NCBI RefSeq assembly: GCF_026914185.1 | Contig: NC_070559.1 | Location: forward strand, 8,663,501 to 8,727,500 | Source of the DNA: Puccinia triticina | Taxonomy: Eukaryota > Basidiomycota > Pucciniomycetes > Pucciniales > Pucciniaceae | DNA length: 64,000 bases | Direction: 5' to 3' | Part shown: positions 10,744 through 22,671 of the stretch, one piece after another | How the letters are laid out: each line of letters begins with the position of its first letter | Position numbering within the stretch: the first letter of the stretch is position 1 | Notes under the pieces: generated by a model | The model's input: only the letters and a program-made list of their open reading frames with translations | Databases searched by the model: none | Told to the model about the DNA's origin: nothing | Program-made: the position numbers and the translations under genes

Positions 10744-12761
10744 ATGATGCCCTTCTTCATGACCACCCTCGTCTTCGTTTCCACAAAAACAAGGAAAAAC
10801 CAGAAGATAATGACGAACAACCTCAAACCACCCCAGCAACCCACTCCAGCAACAACACCATCAACCGCAGCAGAAACGGGACCAGACGATGAAAACGGCC
10901 AGGATCGAACCATCACGCTTATGAGCAACTCTCAGCGGAACAACCCAAGCCAAGCAGGATCGGAACCCACCTCACATGGCTCCCCCCGGTCGATCTTGTC
11001 ATGGCACTACAGCGACATCGTCTCCATCCCTAGCTCGTCCCGTCCCAGCAGTGAACTCGATGACCAGCACGACTTCTCAGACCTAGACTTATCAAGGAAT
11101 CCCTCACCGATCCAAGCCGGAGAGGAGTCAGACGGCCCACACCAGACCAGCCACCATCTGACCGCCGAGCTCCTCAGCGCGGTCACCGACCATCTTGTCA
11201 TGCCCCGGCTGCCGATGGTCCCTACCCCCTCGAACCACTCCAGTCGGCCAGCCAGCTGTCGGGGCCGGAGCTGGACATCCGAATCTGCCGCCTCGCTTCG
11301 CCATCGCTTAGACCACCACCATCCATACAGACCCACTCGCCCCTCCGATCTGCTATCCAAACAATCCGAACTCACTCTCCATCCTCCAAATCCTCCGCTC
11401 AAGCCGCTCAGGATCCTCATCGTAGGCGATACCCAAAACGCGCATGGACTCGGATCACTCAATACACATCTAGCAGCACCAACCTCTCTCGCATGTGTCG
11501 ATCGGACGGCTGCGATCTTGCCTGAATTCAAGGTTCGTCAATCAACACACTAGGGCAAAATCATGATGCTTTCCGGATATCGAACTGATGAGCCAGAGCA
11601 AACTGTCTGGATTAATCATCTCAAGTTCTCAGATCCACAAACCTACAATCAATTGATCCAGCACATCGAAGCCCCACTGTATCGGCTGAAAAGCCTACTG
11701 AATCCCAAAGCTTGCATTCGATATCAGTCCTCCTTGGCCGCGCGAGCACGTAACGATTTACTCTGTCTGGTCGAACGGTGGATCGAGAGAGAGGGATATC
11801 TACTCCTGCTGGTCGAGGTGGATCTATTTCGTAAGTTGTCCAGATTTTGCTTCTTGATCTTTTTGTATGAACAGTTACTGATATACACTTCTTCCTCTCA
11901 GCCGTCCCACCAGCGAGACTAGAATTCCTGAGGACTCTCTCCCGAATGATCCCCACGATCCCATTCATCCCAAGTACGGTATCTCTCCCACAAGCGATCG
12001 ACGGCCATGCAATTCTCACCAGGCAACTCGCCGCCAACAGGCTCCGACACTTCTCGATCCCGAAACCCTGCTCGCAATCCTTCGCGCTTCCGGAGCGCGA
12101 AGAATGTGCAAAGCGGAGCTCGAGAGCTTGCTTAGATTGGCTGGCCGTCGAATACGCCAGCAGTATCAATACTACTGCTAGTAGCAGCGATAGTGGCAGT
12201 GAGCATGACCCAGTGGTTGAAGTGGACCGTAGGTTAGAAGGAGAGGGGAACACGACGGACGACTTCGAGCCGGACAAGATCTCGGAGCGGGTGAGCAGAC
12301 GAGTGGCCAAAAAAAAGGGCCGAGTGGGGGCAGCGGATAGCCGGCTGCGACGGAAGAACTCGATGGCAGTCGCTGACGGGTACGGGCGCCGAGAGTGCCA
12401 GGCGGGGCTATCCACCGGCGTCCTTGGCCTGCCCTCCCTGGCAGCCCTAGTCCAGCTCGGGCTCTACCACCTCCGACGAGACTGTCGCCGGCTCTTCAAG
12501 AGCCTCCTCGCCCGCCTCCTCCACTCTTCTGCCAACCCGATCCTCATCAATCCAAACCCATTCATCCACGACCACGCCAGCCGGCTGAAGACCCCCACTC
12601 CTGATCCAACTGTCCAACCCGCCCTTGTCCCTTCTCCTCCCTCTCCCCCCTCATCATCGCCATCTTCTGCTTCTCCAACCACTTGGCTTATCATCGGCTT
12701 CCTGACCGCCACTACCGCCGCTACTTTCACTGTATGGTGGAGACAAGGCTTGTTGTACTGA
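10744..12761 (+). CDS. Unrecognised serine-rich protein with C-terminal membrane anchor
   Basis: Coding runs from an ATG at 10744 (a later in-frame ATG at 10810 is equally possible) to TGA at 12759. A clear intron lies at 11831-11901 (GTAAGT...CTCTCAG). A second discontinuity lies at 11533: the frame is closed by TAG at 11551, but GTTCGT...CACTAG (21 bp) or a longer excision ending at 11592 or 11598 restores the same frame. The N-terminal third is Ser/Pro/Thr-rich. A middle globular part begins LRILIVGDTQ, like the first beta strand of a P-loop-type fold but without a Walker A lysine, and includes LSGYRTDEPEQTVW and RMIPTIPFIPS. The C-terminus ends in a hydrophobic segment (TWLIIGFLTATTAATFTVWW), consistent with a tail anchor. 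A degenerate GTPase-like domain is a guess. Confidence 0.65.
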
Positions 12762-13975
12762 AATCTCCCTCTTCCTCGGTCTCAAACCCATCATTTTTTC
12801 ATGCATTTTTTTGCTGCTGTTGTATTTTTTCCCTTTGCTTGCATCCAATCAATCAACATCAATTCATTTTCTCTCTTTCTCTTCCTCTCCTTCTACCGCA
12901 ATCTTTCTTCAAATCAAAGTAAGCTTCCATGTCTTTTCGAGCAGCAAGCAAAGGGAAAGGTCTTTTTGTTGTAACATCATATGTAGTTAACTGTTCTCCA
13001 CCTGCAATAAAATTCAATCCACTTTCTTCTCTCTCCTGTTACTTTTTTGTGCTACATCTATCCCACGATGTTAGTCCATGAAGTGTCATCTTATTTTTGT
13101 ATCTTTTTTTACATATTTACATTTTTCCCACGAGGAGATAAGTGTTGGTAAATGATTCATCCGGTGAATTGAAAGATTTGAAACATTCAACTTGCCCACG
13201 GCTTTCAGCGTCTATGTATTCCGTTCATCTACTCTGTTCATGACGATGGTGGGTAAAGATAGAGACTTCACCTGGTCAGAAGAAGCTTAAGTTGATGTTA
13301 CATACGTACCCACTCATGTGCACAGTTATCGTGAAGGCTTTCCATGGATGTTGATCCATGAGCATTCCACCATTTTCCATGGTCGAAGGTACCAAGAATC
13401 CCGATCCTGGCCCTGTTGGACAGCAATAGGGCGAGTAAAATACTACAACCTACCCACACACAGGTTCTATTTCTGGGAGCTGGGAGCTACACACACTTCG
13501 ACGATTGTTTCTGTGGAATCCTTCCGGCTTGCAGGTCGCAACAGCATCGGGATTCGGAACTAAACTGCAGGCGTGCTTACACAGACATTTAAAGTATCCC
13601 TGTCTCAATCTCATACACTTCCCTGTCTCATTGATAATCCTGCCAGCCTTTGATTTGAAATCACACTAGGATCGAGTGACAGCTATCTGCTTGTTGACAA
13701 GAAACCTCCCTAAACCTCCAGTGTTGTGCACGTCTCCCACATTACAAGCCGGCTTTTTATGTAAGACTAAATATATAAAAATCTACTTATAATTACTCGT
13801 TTGAATTCCCTGATATTTTTGTCGTCCAGGCTCTCCAACCAGTTCTCAATCCCCCAACTTTTTGTTGCTCAAGCGCTTAACTTGCGATCGCTCCCGCCCC
13901 AGCCCCATTAATTGGATCACTTCCAGAAAAGCAAGACATCCGAGAATTCAACATTTGTTGAGACAATCAAGTTCC

Positions 13976-14425
13976 ATGTCAAGCTTCGCATCCATCTCTG
14001 AGTACTTGAAGTGGCTAGTCCTCTTAGCTCCAATGGTCGTGGCTACCTCGGATGTTTCGCGATGCACTTGGACAGTCTCTTGGGCTGAGGACGGAAGCAT
14101 GCGGGAGGGCGCTCAGGAAGTCTGCGAAGGCCTTACAGTTGCGCAGGTCGTAGAAATCAGTCTAGGCATCTCAAGTGTGTGACAAAAAATCTCTCTGCAA
14201 AGCTAAGCTCCCACCCTCACACACTTCAGGCTGAATCTCCCCGCCTCCACGACCAGTTGGAACGCTCCTCCTTTCGGGCGTCGTCGCCCTCGTGTATCGT
14301 CGATTCCGTCGCCAAAATCCGCCTCCATTCCGCCGGGTTTCTGCAACCGCTTGGCCGATAACCCGTCACAGTCGGCGCCCAGTGTTCCAGCCCTTGGGCA
14401 CCCCGGCTGCCGAGTCGGTCTGTGA
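13976..14425 (+). CDS. Small secreted protein candidate
   Basis: The ATG at 13976 opens a signal-peptide-like start (SEYLKWLVLLAPMVVATS) followed by a Cys-containing segment (RCTWTVSWAEDG, EVCEGLTVAQVV). Read through, the frame closes at TGA 14180 after 68 codons. Splicing 14179-14229 (GTGACA...CTTCAG) would extend it to about 132 codons with two more cysteines (GFCNRL, HPGCRV). The donor is weak and alternatives exist two and four bases upstream. Size, signal peptide and cysteines fit an apoplastic effector, but this is inference. TVAQVVE faintly resembles LysM motifs and is not enough to call one. Confidence 0.5.
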
Positions 14426-15317
14426 CCTCAAGCCTCCCGAAAAAGCCGTCTATCACATCTAGCATTTTCATGGCTTGGTCTTTTCCTGAAGCTCATCAAT
14501 CAAGACAACTTCTTTTAACATTTTATTAGCCCAAGGAATCAGTGATTAGGGCCCTCCAGCTCTTCTTTGCTTCGTTCTTGTCACAAGTATTCACTGCTTC
14601 CAGGTCCACCCTACGACGTTTGACATCTCTCTTCTATATGAATTGTATGACATCGAGCTTCTCCCATTGAACTTTTTAAAAGGCCTGTTTATGGTTAAAT
14701 ACCTTTGGCCAATCCCTATCCTATAATGTTTGTATTATTATCAACCACTTCCTTTTAATCTCTATTGTGTCAGCAGATCACTGGGAATCCTTGCTCATGA
14801 CTCACCAACAAGCATTACATTCTTAATTTCCTATTTCATCTGTATTTTATTGCGGGGGATGCAAGATGAAAAATCCAAAGTTCACGGTTGACAGACCAGT
14901 GACACCTTGATGAGTGAGAATGAAGGTTCTGATTTACCAAGGAGAGAAACGCCTAAGGCAACCAAGTATGGACTATATACAAGGTTGCTAGTGTTATGTT
15001 TGAAGCATACTACATAGTCAATATAAGCATAATTCAACATATTTTGTATTGAATCTTTGCATATGTTCAATGGTCCTCCAAAGTTAAACCCCGTGAAATT
15101 TTATATATCCAAGCAGCTTTCTTCAGGGAATCAGGCTTGCTGCGTGGGGACCACCATTGGAGGTGCCAGCTTGCTGAGTTCTGGGAAGACCTTTCAGAGG
15201 GGTTTTGGTTGCTGTGTGGTGGTATTTCAACTCAGACTGCAGTGCACCATCCTGGAAGCTTGAATAAAAAAGCAGTAAGTGCATAGAGCATACAAAATTG
15301 TATTAAATTTCACTAAT

Positions 15318-15486
15318 GGAGGACTTCCCGTCACTTTTGAACAGATCTGGAATTTCAGATTTCGCAGGGAAATCTGGAATCTGGAACTCTGGATCACTTT
15401 GGTGATCTTTGGGGACCCAGATTTCCCTGCAAAATTTGATATCTGGTGGCTCAGATCTGACTTTCCAGATTGACAGGAAGTCCTCC
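15318..15486. mobile_element. GGAGGACTTCC-family MITE, copy 2
   Basis: Inverted termini GGAGGACTTCCCGTCA and TTGACAGGAAGTCCTCC enclose paired CAGATTTCGCAGGGAAATCTG-type blocks, with AAT directly repeated on both sides (15315-15317 and 15487-15489). A 3-bp target duplication is therefore readable. No coding capacity. The interval 14426-15317 to its left holds nothing I can identify. Confidence 0.85.
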
Positions 15487-15639
15487 AATGAGCTTTCCCA
15501 GATCAAATCTACCAAGCAACTCAATATGACTTGGATCTTGAGTCTATCAAGACATCATATTAGGAAACACATGCCAATCATAATGTAAGAGCCGAAGCTC
15601 TTCACTGGGCTAGAGGGTTGGCACAGGGGAGACGAGGGT

Positions 15640-15900
15640 CTCAGGAGTTCTGATACCAACGTGGGGCTTGTATTGCACGTCTAGCTCAGGAGAGATGAGT
15701 AGTCAGTCGGGATCTCTGCTCTATATACAACTAAGTGGAAGGGAAATGGAAGAATGAAAAGGGGAGGCTCACCTAGCTCAGGAGAGATGAGTAGTCAGTC
15801 GGGATCTCTACTGAGCTAGGATGAGACCGGGGAACAGGCTATATCGGATCGAAGTGGAGTCTTGTGAAAGGCTTGTGAAATCCGCGGCGCCTCCGGCGCG
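15640..15900 (-). repeat. Copia-type LTR end with tRNA-iMet primer-binding site
   Basis: On the minus strand TTGGTATCAGAACTCC, the classic copia primer-binding sequence complementary to the 3' end of initiator tRNA-Met, follows an LTR-like end. The upstream part carries the block CTAGCTCAGGAGAGATGAGT...CGGGATCTCT twice (about 15682 and 15774) and a TATATA. No gag follows on the minus strand, so this is a truncated or solo remnant of a copia family different from the half-tRNA-primed one. Confidence 0.5.
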
Positions 15901-16825
15901 GGGGTTTTACACATAAGTGATCAATAACTCAACCATATTCTGGTGTGTCTTGCCTTGACCGAACTCAATTATGCTAGCTTTTCCTCCACTGACTGGAGCT
16001 TACCAACAAAATGGATTGGTAATAGTTCAAGTGTTGGATTTTTATTCAAACACCAACAGGAGACCTGGCTGAAAATAATATGTTGGATTGATGACTTTCA
16101 GACCTGGCAGACAGTGGTGAGGGTGAAATGAGCTTCAAAGAGGCTTAAGAAGATAGGGAAACAGAGTGGAATGTCTCACCAGATGCAGCTCATATGGCAC
16201 AGAGAATGAATGAATGAGAACCAATGAGGAGGCTTGATTGCTGTGGGCTACAATAACTTGAATAGCCTAATAGGAATAATGAATAGGAACATTCTTGAGC
16301 TCAGAGAGAGGATTTCAGAAAGTAAAAGCATGCCACCAGCAGAGAGTGTACACTCAAGAGAATAAGCAGGAAAAGTCAAAAAGTCTAATCTAATCAGGGC
16401 TCAAGGGCTACAAGATAGTAAGACTGTATGTGTTGCCATAATAAGAGATGTACCATAGTGAGAGAGGGCTCATAAGTGTATGAGATAATTGATAAAGAGA
16501 AGATACTATGTCAGTTTAATGAGGAATAGAGATGAAGATCCAGCAGGATCTGTTGGAATTTCACTTTTTTCTCACTCTCTATCTCTTTTTTTCCCTTTCA
16601 CCTCCATATCACTCAGTCAGCTATTCATACATGCTTTTCTTCCTATTCATTATGTTTTATGTAGACGTGCCCACAAGTCAAACATATGTACAAAGTCTAT
16701 TTAATCCCAATAGATTCCAAGGAACAAAAATCATCAGCTCTGACCATCTTGTTCCCCTTGTGCACACTTGAGCCTGCACAAAGGTCTTTCTGTGAAGGTA
16801 CTTCAGGCCCTTTGAGTAAGTCAGA

Positions 16826-17140
16826 TGTATGAAATGCCAGAATGGTGGCTGTGAGCTACAGGACCAAGTGATACAACTGAAAAGCAAACAAGAAAAGAAA
16901 TGCACCTGAAGATGGTGCGGGCAATGAGACACAATGCGAGTGAGTGCATTGAATGACAAGAGAGAGAGAGGAACATAGACCAGAACAGGAAAAAGAAGAA
17001 GAGCAATACCTATGAAATGCCAGAATGGTGGCTGTGAGCTACGGGTCCAAGTGATGGGACTGAGAAGCAAACAAGAAGAGAAATGCACCTGAAGATGGTG
17101 CAGGCAATGAGACACAATGTGAGTGAGGAAGAAGAAAAGA
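16826..17140. repeat. Two direct copies of an about 120-bp block
   Basis: TATGAAATGCCAGAATGGTG ... GAGACACAATG at about 16826-16945 recurs at 17010-17130 with roughly 10 percent change, the spacer being AG-rich. It resembles the internally duplicated copia LTRs elsewhere in the window. The surrounding 15900-17310 contains no gene that I can support. Confidence 0.55.
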
Positions 17141-17312
17141 AGAAACAAAAGGTATGAACTGTCATCTAATATACAAGCTTTAGAGCAAAACCTAATCTGA
17201 TGATAGTGATGCCGTAGTTGTTCCTCCTCACCCTGCTGAGTTGCCAAGTTGCTCCTGTGAAAGGTCTGTGTAACTCAACCAAATGGTCTTAATTTGAACA
17301 GGATCCATGCCA

Positions 17313-19506
17313 CTGCACTATGAAAAAAACTTGAGAAACTGGTGTCAGTTGACATGCCAGATCTGGGCTGATACAATGCCACATTCCTGAGTTTGTCCAG
17401 CTTTATTCCTGGTTGATTCCATGTATTTTTATGGATTAGCTCAGGCTAAGCAGTATGTTCAGACTCTGCTTAACCACACCAGCCACCACACTAACTTTGT
17501 GCACAGTTCATTTTGAGCTGCTCAGCTGGCACAGCAGAATACATACAAGCACCCTTTCAAGCGGGAGGCATCCCTCCCTCCAACAGAAAAGGCCACATGC
17601 GCTCACCCACGTGGACCAGGAGGAATGGGGATTCCTCCCGGTCAACAACATAACACAACCGGGAGCAATCCCTCCTGCCCCTGGTCAACAACGCAACACC
17701 ACAGTCGACCGGGCGGAATACCTCCCGGTTGACAGCTATATGCAACTGTCTTGCCTGGGAGGACTCCCTCCCGGTCGACAACGTAACACAACAGTCGACC
17801 GGGCGGAATCCCTCCAACAGTTGCCCGGGAGAGATCCCTCCAGGACAATGGCCTTGCATAACAGTTGTCACCTGCCAGACAACTGCTTCATACAAATGTC
17901 GTCCGGGAGGGATCCCTCCCAATCAACGGCCCCATACAACAGTTGCCCAGGAGGGATACCTCCCGGCCAACTGCTTCATACACCAGTTGTCCGGGAGGAA
18001 TCCTTCCCGGACAACAGATACATGCAAGAGTCACCCCGGAGGGATCCCTCCTGGCCAACTGCTTATACACCAGTCGTCCAGGAGGGATCCCTCCCAAACA
18101 ACAGCCCCATACAACAGTTGCCCGGGAGGGATCCCTCCTGGCCGACTGCTTCATACACCAGTTGTCCGGGAGGAATCCCTCCCGGACGACAGATACATGC
18201 AAGAGTTGCCCGGGAGGGATCCCTCCTGGCTGACTGCTTCATACACCAGTTGTCCAGGAGGGATCCCTCCCAAACAACAGCCCCATAAAACAGTTGCCCG
18301 GGAGGGATCCCTCCCGGACAACTGCTTCATACACCAGTTGTCCGGGAGGAATCCCTCCCGGACAACAGATACATGCAAGAGTCGCCCGGGAGGGATCCCT
18401 CCTGGCCAACTGCTTCATACACCAGTCGTCCAGGAGGGATCCCTCCCAAACAATGGCCCCATACAACAGTCGCCCGGGAGGGATCCCTCCTGGCCGACTG
18501 CTTCATACACCAGTCGTCCAGGAGGGATCCCTCCCGAACAACGGCCCCATACAACAGTCGCCCGGGAGGGATCCCTCCCGGACGGCTGCTTCATACACCA
18601 GCTGTCTGGGAGGAATCCCTCCTGGACGACAGATACATACAAGAGTCGCCCGGGAGGGATCCCTCCTGGCCAACTGCTTCATCAAACAGTGGTTCAAGAG
18701 GGATCCCTCCCGGGAGACTCTTGCATGTATCTGTCAACCGGGATGGATCCCTCCCGGGCGACTGCTGTATGGGGCCGTTGCTCGGGAGGGATCCCTCCCG
18801 GACAGCGGGTGTATGAAGCATTTGGCCAGGAGGGATCTCTCCCGGGCGACTCTTGTATGTATCTGTTGTCCGGGAAGGATTCCTCCCGGACAACTGGTGT
18901 ATGAAGCAGTCGTCCGGGAGGGATCCCTCCGAGGCAACTGTTGTATGGGGCCGTTGTTTGGGAGGGATCCCTCCTGGACAACTGGTGTACAAAGCAGTCG
19001 GCCAGGAGAGATCCCTCCCGGGTGACTCTTGCATGTATCTGTCGTCCGGGAGGGATTCCTCCCGGACAACTGGTGTATGAAGCAGTTGTCCGGGAGAGAT
19101 CCTTCCTGGGCGACTGCTGTATGGATGTTGTATGTATCTGTTGTCTGGGAGGGATTCCTCCTGGACAACTGGTGTATGAAGCAGTTGTCCAGGAGGGATC
19201 TCTCCCGGGTGTATGTCAAGCTTAAGGCCTTGTGTGTTAGCTGGAGGGATGCCTCCCAGTTGACAAGGGCACTGGTAATGTATGTACTTAGGTGCCACTG
19301 CTGTACCAGCTGAGCATCTCCAAAGTTAGTGTGGCTAAGCAGAGTCTCAACATACTGCTTAGCCTGAACCGTTGAGTAAATTCCAAATATTCCAGGGTGC
19401 ACCACCCTGGGATTCATTTTGTATGAAGCTTGTTCTAAGGGAGACTGAACTCAAGTATGCTGCATGTCAACTGACACCAGTTTCTTGAGTTTTTTTCATA
19501 GTGCTG
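17313..19506. mobile_element. CACTA-type non-autonomous element made of a mirrored palindrome array
   Basis: The element proper spans 17316-19503. It starts CACTATGAAAAAAACT and ends with the inverse, flanked by the 3-bp duplication CTG (17313-17315, 19504-19506), as expected for the CACTA/EnSpm superfamily. Subterminal arms are also inverted (CAGGCTAAGCAGTATGTT near 17444 and its complement near 19365). Between about 17560 and 19260 lie some three dozen units of about 44 bp. Each is a short palindrome around GGGAGGGATCCCTCCC-like sequence, joined by spacers of three types (GCTTCATACACC, AGATACATGCAAG, GGCCCCATACAAC). Left of about 18690 the spacers read in one direction, right of it as their complements. 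No transposase is present. Long ORFs in this region are an artefact of repeats whose superperiod is a multiple of three. Confidence 0.9.
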
Positions 19507-19889
19507 GTTGTTTCAAAGGTTTATTTTTGGGGCAGGTCTATCTGATAATTTAAGGTTAATGGCATGATCAGGTGCTCAATGTTTCATGGGGTTCTTAAAA
19601 ATAGTGGGTTTTCTGAGTGTTATTGGGGGGGGGATGATGATCAGATTTTTAGAAATACACTAAGTCAAGCTTTGATGTGTTAACTACCCCTGCCCCTGCC
19701 CTCATGATGATTTTCTGCTCAGAGTATAGATAGTTTCTGGACCTGGGTACCACACCATTTTTGGGCCCATTTCAGGTGCCTAGTACCACACCTGACACCG
19801 CCTGGGAGGTACCAAGGGTACCACCTGTGATATTTTTGGGTGTGGCAGTGTCCTGCTTGCTCAATCCACGTTGCCATCCTTTGTGAAGA

Positions 19890-20105
19890 GCTGGAAGGCA
19901 AACAAGCCACTGTTTGCCGGGAGGGAATCCTCCTCTTTGGCCAGAGGAATCCCTCTGGTCAAGGAGGAATACACACCCCTGGCCGGAGCTCTGTTCAAGG
20001 AAGAGTACACACCTCTGAACGGAGGAATTGTTCTGTCCGGTTGGAGGCATGTACACCTCTTTTACCAGAGGAATGGCTCTGGTCAAAGAGGCAAGTCCAC
20101 CCAGC
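19890..20105. repeat. Minor cluster of diverged palindromic blocks
   Basis: Blocks such as CCAGAGGAATCCCTCTGG and GGAGGAATACACACCCCTGG recur irregularly here. They resemble the logic of the neighbouring CACTA palindrome array but without discernible outer termini. The rest of 19507-21454 contains no supported gene. Confidence 0.4.
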
Positions 20106-21454
20106 AAGCTGGATATGTATCACCAATATGAATCAACCCTTTCCAAGATGGATTGGTCTCTTCATACCTGTGGAGTGTCTCAACCTAAAAGGTAGGAGCC
20201 TCTGGGTGGGAGCCAGTATGTCTCGACAACTGTCCTCCTGAAGCAGAGAGGAAAGAGAGGGAGTGGCTGCCGTTGGCAGGTGTGGAGAATGGGTTTGGGC
20301 TACACCATCCACTCAGGGAGAAGCCTGAGCCTACATGAACCCCCACACTTTGACCTCTCTTCTTTTCCCAACACAGAAACCCGTCTCAGAAACTTAGAGA
20401 GTAGTGATGTGCATCTCATTGACTTAGAGTGTCTTACTAACCTTTAAAACTATCATCACTATTGGTATTGTGAGAAGGTTCTTTCTCTTTCTCATTTCTG
20501 GCTGACTTTCAATCTAAAGCCATTGTGAATAATTTAAAGAATTCATCAGATAACCATCTACTTAGCTTTCAAGAAAGTATGCACCAAAAGCCATTCAGTG
20601 AGAACTAACAACTTAAGTTCTCCTGTCTCTTGTCTTGTCTTGTTTCCACAGCCATCTCAGGAGATGGTCCCATTGATCCCCTAGCTGGGTCCATGGTACT
20701 ATTGATACCTTCTACTCCCCCTTGTGGTGTTTTAATTGTGATCTCAGGTGATTTATTAAGTCTCTTGGCTGTCCTCTTCACCATCTCTTCTACCATGACC
20801 TTTGCGCTTTGGTTGTTTATGATTGGTTTTTTGATTGTTTGAAGAACAGAAATACACAAATCTGGAAAAAAAACTGAAAAAATGCTGTCAGCAATGGGCT
20901 GTGCCAAGATGGATACACAGAGTTACTTTAAACCCCCTAATATTATCATTCTTTTTCAAAATGAAAAATATAACTGAAACTAAAAAACCCAAACTAATGT
21001 GACAAATTTTTATATTTGAGGAAGCTGTCATTTGAAAGGATCACATTTCAGGCAAAAACTATGGCCTTTTCCAATATTTTTCTTCAATTTTTGCAAGTTT
21101 AAGCAACCCAATTTTCAACAAAACCAACATCATTATTTATCTGTTGGGGTATGGCTTGAAATAAACAAGCTCAATTAATAATTTGCACCTTGCAGGAGGC
21201 CATTTATCAAGACTTGCAGTGCTCCAGCCAGGTACAAATTATCCTTGACCAAGCTATTTGCTTTGGAGTCATGCCTGGACAGTTCATGATACAGATGGTT
21301 TTGCAAACTGGGCTTCAATACAATGATTAAAGAGACAATGAGCCTTGCCTGAAGTGAGATCATTTCCAGCTAAATTCAAAAGGGACAACAAAACCAATGG
21401 CAGAACCCCTAGTTGGAAAGGGAATTGCAAGGCTTGAGAAGCTAGCTTAACTGA

Positions 21455-22668
21455 GGCCCTGTTTGGCACCAATATAATCAGCAATATATTTCACAGATTA
21501 TATCGGTGAAATACCAATGGTGTTTGGCGGAGTGATATATCCAATTTCCTGTAATTACATTACTACCCCTCAATATATTGGCAGCTCAGGAGCCTCAGAC
21601 CTGGCACATACATACATATCATACACCCTCTCCACCGGTCATGGAGAGGATTGACCGGTGCTCAATGTGTTTACAACCTCTTGATGATCTCGATGACCAG
21701 TCAACCAGTCATTGAGAAGGAGGATACATACACCTTCTAATAGATGACAGGTCACACAAGTCATCCAGGTTTTGTATATTCCTTCTTGATGACCAGTCGA
21801 CCGGTCATCAAGAGGTTGGGTTCCTCTGGATGACCGTTTGGACAGGCCATCCCAAAGCCTCTTGATGGCTTGTTTGACCGGTCACAGAGATCAACCGGTT
21901 GATCTTGTTGACCAGTAATCAAGATCGATCAAGAGGGCTTCAACCTTTTGATGACCGATTGAACGGTCATTGAAAGGCTGAAATCCACCAGAGACCAGTT
22001 TAAAGAGGTCAAGTTTCCTGTTTTTGTTTTCAACGCCCGGTTGAACGGTCATTGCAAGGGAGAAGTTCCTTGCAGGGATGACTTTTTTGAATGGTCATGC
22101 CAAACGTGTACAATCTGCGTCAGACCTGGGTGAAGTGTACATAATAATTATTCCGCATGTACTGACAAACGCTAGCAATATATTTATTTAGGCTTTGTTT
22201 GGAGCCAATATAAATATAGGTGATATAATCATTGGTTAATTCAATGAAAACTACAAAATTCAACATAAAGCCTCCAAAAAAAATTTTTAGGCAACGTACA
22301 ATACTGGTCTCTTCAATTATGAAGTCAGATTCAACTTATTTAGCCATATTCAGTACTGTAGTACCATTATATTGCTTTTGACCAAAACATAGCAATATAA
22401 TGGTATTATGGTGCTGAAGATGGCTGAATCAGTTAAATCTGACTTCATAGTTGATGAGACCAGTACTGTAGGTTTCCTACAAAAAAAAAAATTGGATTCT
22501 TCATGTTGAGTTTTGTATTTTTTATTGAATTTACAAGCGATTATATCACGTATATTTATATTGGCTCCAAATGGGGCCTTAATTTTTATTTTGGGTGTAA
22601 TAATCAGCATGTCACAGATTATGTTACTTGTGATTATTTCACTGATTATATTGGTGCCAAACGGGGCC
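21455..22668. mobile_element. PIF/Harbinger-like foldback with GGCC(C/T)(T/C)GTTTGG termini carrying a palindrome array
   Basis: The left terminus GGCCCTGTTTGGCACC and its complement at the right end (GGTGCCAAACGGGGCC) extend inward through AATATAATCAG. Flanking triplets are TGA and TAA, a near match to the TWA duplication of this superfamily. About 21630-22110 is an array of palindromes of the type CTTGATGACC(A)GTCGACCGGTCATCAAG, variously decayed. A second element of the same superfamily is inserted at 22191. No transposase ORF is present. Confidence 0.75.
22188..22581. mobile_element. Nested PIF/Harbinger-like MITE with TTA duplication
   Basis: The element proper spans 22191-22578 and starts GGCTTTGTTTGGAGCC. 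The inverse is at the right end (GGCTCCAAATGGGGCC), with TTA at 22188-22190 and 22579-22581. Inner arms are inverted too: GGTACTACAGTACTGAAT-type and AGCAATATAATGGTA blocks meet near 22385. It is inserted inside the 21455-22668 element, so it is younger. Confidence 0.85.
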
Positions 22669-22671
22669 TAA

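Noticed and set aside
14100..14180. LysM domain in the small secreted protein
   Set aside because: Only TVAQVVE resembles the motif; the GDTC core and its spacing are absent.
17560..19260. Regularly spaced repeats resembling a CRISPR array
   Set aside because: Spacers are only three recurring sequences, repeats are palindromic and mirrored about the centre, the host is eukaryotic and the whole lies in a CACTA-ended element.
17455..19298. Several overlapping long ORFs (up to 391 codons) on both strands with repeated PSRTT/GGIPPG motifs
   Set aside because: They read through the palindrome array. The same peptide pattern appears on both strands because units are palindromic and spacer periods are multiples of three. 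There is no start context or domain.
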